Source: Edaphochlamys debaryana
Taxonomy: Eukaryota; Chlorophyta; Chlorophyceae; Chlamydomonadales
Length of the DNA: 64,000 bases
Direction of reading: 5' to 3'
Assembly (NCBI GenBank): GCA_016858145.1
Contig: JAEHOE010000163.1
Location: 1-64,000 of the forward strand
Positions 54,801-64,000 of this stretch are shown piece after piece (position 1 is the first letter of the stretch; the number at the start of each line of letters is the position of its first letter). Both the position numbers and the translations under genes were made by a program. The notes under the pieces are model-generated. The model did no database searches and was not told where the DNA came from. It worked only from the letters and a program-made list of their open reading frames with translations.

Positions 54801-55717
54801 CTGACCCTCTCCATCCCCTCCCCCATCCATCCCCCCCCCCCCAGGTCCGCAAGGGCATGGTGCTGGTGGACGAGCGGCTCAAGCCCGCCGCCTCGTGGGA
54901 GTTCGATGCCGACATCGCCATACTCACACACTCCACAACCATACAGCCGAGGTGAGGGGGGGAGGGGGAGAGCAAGGGACTACACACCCAGATCTTGGCT
55001 TGGCTAGCTTGGCTATCCTCGTTTTCCTCGTCCTTACACACCCTCCCCCGCCCCCCCCTGTCAGGTACCAGGCCGTGATCCACTGCGAGATCATCCGCCA
55101 GGCGGCCCGGGTGGTGGCCATGGACCGGGAGCGTGAGTGGGGGGGGGGGGGGGGTAGGGGGGCGCGGGCTGCTGAGGTAGGGGAACACAATCCAAGGGGA
55201 GAGGCAGCGAGGCCCAGGTGGCTAGGCTGCTGTTTTGGGCTTGACGAGCCTGATGTCGACAGCACCCTATCCCCTCCCCTCAATCCCCTCATTAATCCCC
55301 TTGACCCTTGCGCCCAACCTCACTCATCCCCTTTACCCCTTGTCACCAACCCCCGCCCCTATTCCTCCCTCCGCCCCCCCCACAGGCCTCCGCTCCGGCG
55401 ACCGCGCGTGCGTGCGCTTCCGCTTCATCCAGCGCCCCGAGTACGTGACCAGCGGCACGCGCTTCGTGTTCCGGGAGGGGCGCACCAAGGGCATCGGCAT
55501 CGTGGTGGGCACCGAGCACCAGCCCGCCACCGCGGAGGCGCGGGCGGCGGCCTCGGGCAGCGCCTACGAGAGCGAGGAGGCGCGGGCGGAGGCGGAGGCA
55601 GAGCGGGCGGGGGCGGCGGGGGCAGCGGCGGAGAGGAAGTCGCCGGCGGGGGCAGCAGTGGGGGCGGAGCGGAAGTCGCCGCCGGGGGCAGCAGCAGCGG
55701 TGGCGGTGCGGGGGTGA
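48816..55717 (+). CDS. GTPBP1/GTPBP2-type translational GTPase
   Basis: Member of the EF1A-like GTPases associated with ribosome surveillance and mRNA turnover in animals. Twenty exons join in phase to 689 residues (human GTPBP1 669): 48816-48911, 49437-49491, 49731-49831, 50146-50271, 50437-50562, 50885-50942, 51106-51167, 51640-51744, 51987-52093, 52498-52537, 52787-52918, 53132-53230, 53365-53503, 53839-53885, 54047-54185, 54373-54416, 54586-54672, 54845-54951, 55065-55132, 55386-55717. G1 is GNVDSGKST (215-223), followed by [11 protein letters not shown] and the family-typical [13 protein letters not shown] (switch I). G3 is DLAGHEKY (298-305) and G4 TKVD (354-357). EF-Tu domain 2 carries [17 protein letters not shown], and domain 3 ends [12 protein letters not shown]. 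The N-terminal Ala-rich stretch and a C-terminal Ala/Gly/Glu repeat tail are low complexity. Intron 9 has an unusual GCGAGA donor. Intron 13 hosts an antisense tRNA gene. Confidence 0.93.
51550..51581 (+). repeat. shared intron 3'-end module, type A (GTPase intron 7)
   Basis: TGGCGTCGGCGCGATCCCAC then TCAGCAACAAAGACC, about 60 bp before the acceptor at 51639. Nearly the same as 31027-31062 in the Tcd gene. Confidence 0.8.
53590..53661 (-). tRNA. tRNA-His (anticodon GUG)
   Basis: Minus strand, 72 nt with discriminator A. The acceptor stem GTGCCTA/TAGGCAC pairs fully. D arm is GTA-TAGTGGTTAG-TAC. Anticodon stem TCACG/CGTGA encloses TTGTGGC, giving anticodon GTG. T stem is CCCGG/CCGGG with loop CTCGAAC as in plant tRNA-His. 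A TTTT pol III terminator follows (plus-strand A run 53578-53581). No tRNA intron. The gene lies antisense inside intron 13 of the GTPase gene. Confidence 0.95.
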
Positions 55718-56398
55718 CACCGGCGGGGGCAGCAGCGGCGGTGGCGGTGCGGGGGTGACACCGGCGGGGGCAGCAGCGGCGGTGGCGGCTACGGGGGGGG
55801 GGACATGGAACGTCCACGCAGGGGCGGATCGCTAGTTCGTCAGGCTGCAGGAGGCAAGCCTGGAAGTTGCAGTGCTCGCAAGGCTGGCATCAGTTGGCGG
55901 TTGCGCGCATTACAAGACTCTGAGAAGATCACTGGCGTGGGAGCATTGTTAGCTGCAGGAGCAGGGTGGAAAGGTTCCGCGCGCCGGGGGCTGGGGTCAG
56001 ACGGCGGCACACACAAGGGGCTGCAAGCGCGGTGGCGAACGGGGAGGTGGTGACAGATAGGATGCACAGGGAGGAAGGAGGTTGGCGAGCAAGGTCGCCG
56101 TGCGCATGCATGGTGGCTCGGAGGCAGAGGAGGTGCTGTGAGGCCAACGGGAGAGCTGAATGCCTGGACCCAACCCGCTCTCTCGTCGAGTGAGGTGCAA
56201 CCAAGGACCCCAGGGACTGCGGCTTGCCATGCGGCTAGCCACTCCAGCTTGTCTCGTTCCAGGCAGTATCATGGGGACGACACAAGAGTCCGGCTGTGGC
56301 AAGGGAGGCGTAGGACTTGAGTTGGACAGCGGCGGAGTGGGGAAAAGCACTCACAGGGAAGGCCGATCTCAACGTGCCGCCTTGGACTGAAGCGGCGG

Positions 56399-56454
56399 CG
56401 AGCCGGGGTCTTCACGGCCACAACGTGATGTACTAACCACTATACGATAGGCAC
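56399..56454 (-). pseudogene. truncated tRNA-His copy
   Basis: The first 56 nt of the tRNA-His gene (acceptor 5' strand, D arm, anticodon arm and start of the T arm) are copied identically as the left edge of the segmental duplication. The 3' part of the T arm and the acceptor 3' strand are missing, so it cannot fold as a tRNA. Confidence 0.93.
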
Positions 56455-56960
56455 CTAGTACGGCACTTTGCCGCCGTACGGAACGGACATGCCCAGCAGT
56501 GCAATCTGGGCGTAGCCAGGGTGCGGAAGCTGTACGGCAGCCCGAGCACGGCCCACGTGCACGCGTACGGCGTACGGCCCATCCCTCTCCGCCTGCCCAC
56601 CCCCCAAGCCCCTGTCCCCTCCTCCCCCCGAGGCAAGGGCCTGGACCTGGTGCGCCTCTTCTACAACCTGCTGCCTCAGGTGGGGTTGGAGGGGGGGGGG
56701 CGAGGAGGGGGCACGGGTAGGGGCCCCAGTGGCTAGTGCCCTGGCCGCCTGCCGACCAACCTAGGTCTGTTTGTCCGGCCCCTGACGCCTTCACCCCTCC
56801 CCTCCCCTCTCACCCCCCAGCGCCACCGCTGGGTGGACAAGCAGCGCGAGCTGGCGGAGTTTGTGATCGATGAGACGTTCGGGGTGCCGGGCGTGGGCAC
56901 GGTGGTGGCGGGCACCGTCAAGCGGGGGGTCATCACGCCAAACACGGTGCTGCTGCTGGG
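56399..56960 (+). pseudogene. duplicated GTPase exons 14-15 with flanking intron DNA
   Basis: Copy of 53606-54186 (581 bp against 562 here, the indels lying in the introns). It repeats exon 14 ([15 protein letters not shown]) and exon 15 ([14 protein letters not shown] to VLLLG), with acceptor and donor between them preserved and the reading frame intact. After VLLLG the homology ends with GGAGGC, so the donor of exon 15 is lost. There is no start, no GTP-binding part and no downstream exons, so it is a gene fragment. Confidence 0.9.
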
Positions 56961-57180
56961 AGGCCGGGTATGGAGCGCCAAAACCCGCGTTGCCGTTCCG
57001 GGTCTGCTCGCCTTGGGCTGACGCCAGTGCTGATGCCTACGCCAGCCCCGTCCCGATTCTCATTCAGGGCCAGGGGCAGGGCCATGATGGACGTTGCAGC
57101 AACTGTACTCAACACGAGCGTCCTACCCTCCCTTTCACCCTCGGGACCTCCGTCCAAGTCAAGTCACCTCGGTCGCACGC

Positions 57181-60100
57181 TCATGCGTCCAGGAGCGGTA
57201 GCTCAAACAGCTCCTCCTCCTCCTCTTGCACCTCCCCGTACCACCGCCCTTCCCCGCCTTCCTCGCCTCCCCCCCCCGCCTCCAACCTGCCCGACTCTGC
57301 GCCTGCCCCCGCTGCCCTCGACACTGCGGCCAGCCCTGCCCCCACCGGCCACGCCCCCCCCGCGCTGCTGCTCCGCCTCCCCTGCGCCAGCTGCTCCCTC
57401 AGCATCGTCAGCCGCACCACCAGACCCTCCACCTCCCGCACCGCCTCAATGCTGGAGCGAGCCAGGCCGCTGGCAGAGTCGCGAAGCGCCTGCAGAGCCT
57501 CGGGACGCAGAGCGCCGCCACCCACCGCCACCGGCACACCGCCGCGGCGGGCGCTGCCGCCGGTCCCCGTGCTGAGGCTCGCTGCGCCCAGGGTAGCGGC
57601 AGCGGCGGCAGCCAGCGACAGGGCCGCGTCGTAGGGGTGCTGGGGACCGCTTCCGGTGGCGGCAGCGTGCGAGGGCGGAGGAGGCAGGGCGGGCTCGGGG
57701 GACTGCAGCAGAGGCGGCCAGACGCTGTCGGCGGCGCCAGCGGCTGTGCTCGCGCGGAGGGCGGGTTCCGCGGGGCGGCCTGGCGGCGGGGTGGCCATGA
57801 CTCCCTCCTCGGTTCCACGGTCAAGTACCCCCGCCTGCACCAGCTCCTCCCCTGCCGCCTGTGCTGGTGCGTAGGATACCTCCGCTGCCGACGCGGCCGC
57901 AGCGGGTGGCTGCTGCTCGTGATCCACGCCAGCTGCGAGCGGCGCCTGGGGCCTGCCGCCTACGCTCCCGCCCCCGCTGCCACCGCCGCCGCTGCCCGAG
58001 GCTCCACGGCGGAGGGTGGCCTCCGCTGGGCCCCACGACCCCCGCCCTACGGAGCTGGAGGCGTACGAGGCCTCCGACGCAGCCGCCGTGCCCGGGCGAC
58101 TGCGCCCTAGGGCTGCCGCAGTGGCGGGAAACAGGACCGCGAGATCCTCGAGATCCCTTAGCCCTTCTTCTACCGTAGCGGCCGCTGCTGTCGATAAAAG
58201 CCCTGCCCCTGCCCCTGGCCGCGTCGCCATCTCGCCCTCGCCTTCCCCATGCGCTTCTGGCGCTGGTTCTGCGGCCTCCTGCGGCACCCGCCCCGGTTCA
58301 TGGGCGGCGGGGGCCTCCCCGCGGCGCCAGGTGTCCAGGGACGCAGCGCCGAGCGCAGCAGGCACCGGCGGGGCGCTGGCCTCGCCCTCCTGCGGTGTAC
58401 TGGGCTCGGTGGGGACCAACGGCGGGCTGCTGGCAGCCTCCGCTGCACTAGCGGGTGCATCTGCCGCCGCCATGTCCACGACGGATGCAAACGCCACCAG
58501 GTCTCCCGCAGAGGGGGCACTGCCGGCGCTGACTGAGGGCTGGGCGGCGGTGGTGGAGGCGGGCAGGCGGCCCTGGGCGGATGGCAGAGCTGGAGTGCTC
58601 TGGGTTGCAGGCAGCGGCTGTTGCTCCTCCAGCCCCAGCCCCTGCCTCAGCTGCCTGAGTTGATGCTGAAGGGCCTCCGCGCGGCTGGTGCCTCCGCGTG
58701 TCGAGCCCGCGGCAGCGGCCACTGCGGCCCGCAGCGCGGCATCCCTGGCCTCCACTTCTGCGGCAGCTGCTCCTGCGGCGGCTGGCGCCGCGGGCCGACG
58801 CATGGGTAATGCGGCCGCGTGAATGCTGCCCTGACCGCCGCCAGCACCCGGCACCGCGCTGGGCCCAGCTCCGAGGCCGTAACCCCTTGGCTCCTGCTGC
58901 CACAGCCCTCCAGCAGCCACGTCTTCCGTCTCCCCCGCTGCGCCTGCCCACGTGCCCGACAGGGGCCCAGTGGCTAGCTCCATGAAGAGGGGCTCCTCCA
59001 GGGCAATGCCCAGGGGGCTGAGGCCGGCAGCGCCGCTCAGCTCGGCGGCAAGAGCGGATGTTGCCGTGTCTGCAGTAGCAGATGACTGAAGGCGGACGAT
59101 GCCGGGCTGCTGGCCCCACGCGTACGCGGTCCCTCCACCGGGCGCGGGGAAGGAAGCGAGCGTGAGGTGGCTCACGTCACGCCCCCGCACGGTCTGGACA
59201 GAGGGCGAGGTCGGAGAGGGCCAAGGGATGGGCGCAGTCGCCCCTGCAGCTGGGCCGGGCGGGTAGCGCGCGGGTCGGGGCTCGGGCCGGGGCTGGAAGT
59301 CGAGCGGTCGCACAGGCCCAGGTGCCTGCGGCGGCTGGGGCCCGGGCCACGGCGGCTCGCCTAAGCCGGCACCTAGGCGCTGGAGCCGGGACACCACTGC
59401 ATCCAGGGGCAAGCCTGGGGCGGTTGGGCCACCATGTACTGCATCTGCTGGAGGCGGGGATGCAGGGGCCTCGTGAGGGAAGGCCGGGTATGAGGCACTC
59501 GAGTAGGCGCCGCCGGGGGGGGCCTGGGGGCTGGGGCTGGCGCGTCCGCCCCCGCCGCCGGGCAGTACAGCGGGGCGGAGCGTGGCGGCGGGGAGAAGCG
59601 GCCGGAAGTCGATGACGCGCGGGACGTAGTAGTACGGCCCTGCCCCAGCATCCGTACCGTCGTCTTCCCCGACGCCGTACGCATCTGTACCGCCGCCGTA
59701 CAGCGCCGGATGGTTGGTTGGCAGTTGCGCGCTGGTGGCGTACCGCTGGTAGAAGGCGTAGTCGGGCGCGTCCGTGTGAGGCGGTACAGGCGTCTGGGCC
59801 GCAGGAGCGTGGTAGTCGTACTGTTCGTACTGCGCCTGCGCTGAGCTGTACGGCTGCAGCGGCTCAGAGGCGCTGCGCTGCTGCCGTACGCGTGAGCCGT
59901 AACTGGTGCCGTTGGGCCCAGGCCGTGCTGCACCCGAGGCCAGCGGGGGCGCGTGGTCCTCGAACCGGCCCAGCCCGGTCGGCCCCCGGCCGCTGTGCCC
60001 CGCGGCAGCCATCGCCGCCGCCGCGGGGTGCTCCTGGCCTCTGCCACCGCCCCCAGGTCCGTAGCCGCCCTGCTGGTGGTATGGCCCCGCACCGTAGGCG

Positions 60101-63100
60101 CCCCCGGGCCCAGCACCAGGGCCCCCGGGGTAGCTGGGGTAGCCCCCCGGGGCCGTGGACGCAGCTCCCTCGCCCCTGTACTCGCGGAGGCCCCGGCCCT
60201 CGCCCCAGGGCGCGCCCCCGCCCGCGCCGGAGCCGAAGCGCGGCAGGCGGGGCTCTCCCGGTAACAGCAGGGAGCCGGTGCGAAGCTGTGCCAGATCCTC
60301 CAGGGCCTCGCTGTCCTCCTCGCCCGGCGGAGGCGGGTGGTAGGGCTGGTGGTAGGGCTGGTGGAAGTCGTGGCGGCCGCTGGGAGAGCGGCGCCCGCCA
60401 TCCGCAGCTGGGGGGTGCGCTGCGCCGCCGCCGCCGCCCCCGCCGCGGCCGCCGCTGTGGAGGCCGGGGTTGCCGGTGTCACCGCTCGGGCTGGCGGCAG
60501 CGCCCCCGCCGGAGCCTCCGCTGCTGCCGCTGCGTCGCGCGCCGCCGCCTGACACTGCGAAGCGGACTCGCGGCGAGGCGGCGGAGGGGGGCAGCTCGCT
60601 GGAGGCCGGGTCAAAGCCAGCCCAGCCCCAAGCTGGCCGGGGCGGTGCGCTGCCCCCGTCCGCGCCCACGAGCTCCGTTAGCTCTCTGGCCTTTGCGTGT
60701 GTCCCGCCGCCCCGCCCAACAGGCGCCGAGGATGCCCCGTGCGCCGCCCCTCCAGCGCCGCCACTGCCTCCACCCTGCAGAGCCCCCACGGGTGCTGCCG
60801 CCGCCGCCCCAGTCACCGAGATGGAGCCTTTGGCCGACGGTGCCTTGCTCCCCGCCGCCTCATCCGTCCCGCCGGACTCGCTGGCGCCCGCCCCCGGGCC
60901 CCGGCGCACGGGCGGCACCGAGGCCTGGTTGGACAGCTGAGCCAAGCCCAGGCCCAGGCCCAGGCTCGTGAGGGAGGAAGACGAAGCGCCGCGCAGCATG
61001 GACTCGCGGGCTGACATTCGGGAGTCGGTGTGGCGGAGGGAGGTGGCGCGGGAGAGCGTCTCGCGGGTGGCCTCCACCTGGGCCGGACGGAGGAGGGCAG
61101 GAAGGCAAGGTAGGGTTGAGGACACATATGCCCCTGCTGAGGAGGCGTGACACGAGCAGGGCTGTCAAACAGTCAGGCATGTAGCCAGCAGGCCACAATC
61201 GCGGGTCCGGCCCCAGCCTTCCCAGGCACGCACCTGCTGTATGAGCTCCCGGAGCGCCCCGGTCGTCTCAGAGCCCAGCACGGCCGCAGCGCCGCTACCG
61301 GGGGCTCCCTCGCCGCCCGCTGCGCCGCCCGCGCCGCCGCCCCCTGCGCCCGCTCCGGCGATGGAGCCAGGGCCGGCCGAGCCGGCAGGCGGAGAGCCCG
61401 GGTGGGAGGGCAGCTGGGAGGCCCGTCCGGAGGCGAGGCCGGCCTGCGTGTGGGCACAGGATGCGGCAAGGCGGAACTGAGGATAGTGAGGAGAGCGGGC
61501 GTAAACCAGTCTGGTATGGCGGAGGCCACTTTCATATACAAAGCACCTCGCAGCTTAGTATTTCCTCCCCTCCACGTCGCCTCACCTGCTGCAGAGCTCC
61601 CACCAGCTCCTCGAGCCGCGCCAGGGGTCCCCCGGCGCCGCCGGCCCCGGAGGCCGCCGCAAGGCCATGCACCCCACCACCTCCCAGACCCCCCAGCAGC
61701 CGCAGCTGTTGCACCAGGGCCTCGGCTGAGGGGCTGCCCTGCGGCAGGGCCGACCCCGCGGACAGGAGGTACGCCTGCAGGCTGGCTTGGGCGTCTGCGG
61801 GATGGGGCGCGAATGGGAAGGGCAGCCCGTGTTTATAGTTCGGTGAGGCAAATGTGATCAGCAGAGGCTCCCCGCATATCCCTCCTACACATCGCTCCAC
61901 GGAGAAGTGACCCAGGCCAGTGGTCCCCCTGCTGGCCCCCTTTGAGGTCCCTGCCACATTGAGCTTATCACACGCCCTGCATGCGGCACGCATGACGTGC
62001 AGCGACGCACCTAGCGCCTGGTGAAGCAGCGTCTGAAGCTGCTGCGCCGGGGGAACCGCCGCCGAGCCCGGATGCAGGCCGGGCAGGGGCACGGTGCCCG
62101 GCCCGCTCGAGCTGGGGGCTGCGGGGGGAGCTGTGCTCCACCTGCGGCGCTGCTTGCGGCCGGGGCCTGGTCGACCCGAGGCTGCCAGGGAGGCCTGCAG
62201 CTGCTTGGCCTGGCAGGGGTGGAGGGAAAGGGTCGAGAGGTTGCGTCCTAAGGTGTAAGTTGAGAGCGCACGGCAGCAAGCACTGTAGGTTCTGAGCCCG
62301 TCACCCGAGCTCCACTGCCCTTTCCCTGGTCGCTGAGACGGCGTAAACCCGTCTGCCCCTCGCGTCCCCTCTCACTCTCTCGACCAAGTCTCCCAGCTGC
62401 CGCTGAAGCGCCAGCGCCGCTCCCCGGCCGGCCTCGCCCTCCCCGAAGCCGCTGGCACTCCCACTGGCGCTCGCCCCATCGTCGCCCTCGCTGCCGCTGC
62501 TCCACTCGCTGCCGCCGCTGCCACCCCTGCCGCCGCCGCCGTGCTGGTGCCGCCGAGTCCGGCGGCCTCCACGCCCGTCCACGCCCCCCTGATCGCGCGC
62601 GTCCCCTCTTTGACCGCCGCTTGGGCCTTCGGCGGTTGCTGCGTCCCATACGGGGCGGGGCGGGCCCAGCATCTGCACTCGGGCGGTCATCTGCAGCCCC
62701 TCCTGCTCCCACCCCACTGCATCGGCGCCGGCAGCGCCCACGGCTGCTGCGCTGACCGCCGCGCCGGCTGCAGCCATGGCGGCCGCAGGGGACCAGCCGC
62801 CTTCCAAGCCGCCCGCAGCGACCCCGGAACCTCCCTGCCATGAGCTGGTGCTGGGCTGAGGGTGCGCGAGCGGTGGAGACGGGTGCCGGGCCCGGTCGGG
62901 GCTTGAGCCGAACGCCACGTGCAGACCCACAGGCCTGCCCGCTCCCGCCCTGGCAGGGGACACAACCGCCTGCAGTTGGTCCGTGGACGAGCGGACGTCG
63001 ACCAGGAAGCACGGGCCATGGGAGCTTGCCGAGGGGTGGTGTGGAGGTGGGCTGGGCTGGTTGGCTTGTGGGGGGCTGGGAAGGGGCTGGGGAGCGGGCG

Positions 63101-64000
63101 GAGGAGAGGGTGCGGGTGGCGGCGGCGGGGGATCGCGGGCAAAGATCTGGATCCCGAAGTCTGCATCGGTGGCCGCGGCGGAGGGACGCCGGAAGCGGGG
63201 GCTGCCGCGGGGCGGGCGGTACCTGCGGGGGTCAGGGGAAGCAGGGCAGCAGTCGGCGGTGATGGCGGGTCACATAAGCAGCGCAGAGGAGATCCCACAG
63301 TGAGCCCTGGCCCTCCGCTGCTCCGGGGTGCCCTACCCTCGCAACCACACGTACGCCAGCCACGAAGAGCAGTCAGGTGTGGCCACAGAAAATCCACGTG
63401 CTCGCCCATCCTCCCACCCTGGCACCCACCCTGTGGGCCAGCCGAGGCTGACTCGTGAGCCGTCCTGCCGCTGGAAGCGCCGCGGGGGCGAGGAGGCCGA
63501 GATGGGGCCACAGCTGTCGCGCGCAGGATGCCCACCGCCGCCGCCGGCACGTGGGCCGCCACCGCTCGCCCGGAAACCGTCAGGGGGAACACGCTGTGGG
63601 GAGCGAGCGGGCGAGGGGCCGCGGCCTGAAGCCCCCGCGGCAGCGGATGCGCGAGGGTCGCCGGGGTCGGCGGGGACATGCCACGCCATCACCACTCCCC
63701 CGCCTCCGCCTCGTGAGACGCCGCCGTCGCCGTCCCGTTGAAACGCCGTGGAGGGAAGGCCGGCCGCCTGCCGAGGGGGGCTGGAGAACCTCGCACCATC
63801 CGTGCCGCCGGCCCCTCCCAATCCGCCCCCGCCGCTGTCTGCACTACCGCCACCGCCACCACCGCCACCGCCACCGCCCCCACCGCCACCACCGCCGGGG
63901 CTAACGGAGCGAGAGCGCCGGGGCGGGGGCCCCCGCGAGGCGCAACGCCACGGGGGCTGCATCAGGGCAGGCCCCGGCACCGGCCTGGGCCTCGGCGGAT
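57181..64000 (-). CDS. very large low-complexity protein, 5' end outside the window
   Basis: Unrecognised. Six exons join in phase on the minus strand: beyond 64000-63430, 63222-62376, 62209-62011, 61794-61586, 61443-61234 and 61077-57181 (stop 57181-57183), at least about 1975 residues. The last exon alone has 1298 codons without a stop. Composition is rich in Ala, Gly, Pro, Ser and Gln and looks mostly disordered. More ordered patches are YRPPRGSPRFRRPS, DADFGIQIFARD and CFLVDVRSSTDQLQAVV in the second exon. Short amphipathic segments that could be coiled coil are LQRQLGDLVER, LARLEELVGALQQ, ALRELIQQVEATRETLSR and, near the end, IEAVREVEGLVVRLTMLREQ. The C terminus is acidic then hydrophobic (EEEEELFELPLLDA). 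I see no catalytic motif. Codon-phase agreement across five introns argues that it is real. Confidence 0.72.

Larger units (their letters stand above)
55718..57180. other. convergent gap holding a segmental duplicate
   Basis: Between the GTPase stop (plus) and the stop of the last gene (minus). Apart from the duplicated segment 56399-56960, I see no gene. A minus-strand TGTAA lies at 55910-55914, which would give the minus-strand gene a long 3' UTR crossing the duplicate; this is uncertain. Confidence 0.5.

Noticed and set aside
56870..57634. Plus-strand frames over the last minus-strand exon (for example 57226-58110 and 59718-60971)
   Set aside because: They are antisense shadows of a 3.9-kb stop-free exon joined in phase to five upstream exons.

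Overview
The window is nuclear DNA of a volvocine green alga (Chlamydomonas, Volvox, Gonium or a close relative). This rests on a two-domain pherophorin, a Pro-Pro-Ser-Pro cell-wall glycoprotein, very high GC content, many short introns in every gene, and TGTAA poly(A) signals. I cannot name the species. Gene models below were built by hand, joining exons only where splice sites and codon phase agree.

Layout. 0.6-5.7 kb (+): secreted hydroxyproline-rich glycoprotein with a 2.9-kb (S)PPPP repeat core that is not in one frame as assembled. 8.6-14.5 kb (-): AMT/MEP/Rh ammonium transporter with an 11-bp micro-exon and an intron holding a 657-bp (CCCTCCCC)n tract. 15.3-27.8 kb (+): UBE3C/UPL7-type HECT ubiquitin ligase, 32 exons, 1224 codons to the last residue. 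It is divergent from the transporter across a 774-bp gap. 28.7-33.9 kb (+): membrane-anchored E1-like enzyme of the TcdA/Tcd1 family (cyclic t6A37 formation in tRNA). 36.5-40.3 kb (+): ornithine decarboxylase, complete with all catalytic residues. 41.4-46.2 kb (+): a pherophorin. 48.8-55.7 kb (+): GTPBP1/2-type translational GTPase, with a tRNA-His(GUG) gene antisense inside intron 13. 57.2 kb to the right edge (-): very large low-complexity protein, truncated by the window.

The genes do not form a pathway. Cell wall, nitrogen uptake, protein turnover, tRNA modification, polyamine synthesis and ribosome-associated GTPase functions are simply neighbours, as is usual in a nuclear genome.

The unusual content is in the introns and gaps. 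Two apparent non-autonomous hAT-like transposons sit in introns: 45448-45950 with a perfect 8-bp target duplication, and 24246-24955 with a 7-bp one. Introns of three unrelated genes share short 3'-end modules. Many introns begin with a G run and end with a C run. At least eight splice junctions have a nearby duplicate of the exon end plus splice site. A 483-bp repeat lies in an intron and again upstream of ODC. A 0.58-kb segment carrying two GTPase exons and half of the tRNA gene is copied downstream of the GTPase gene.
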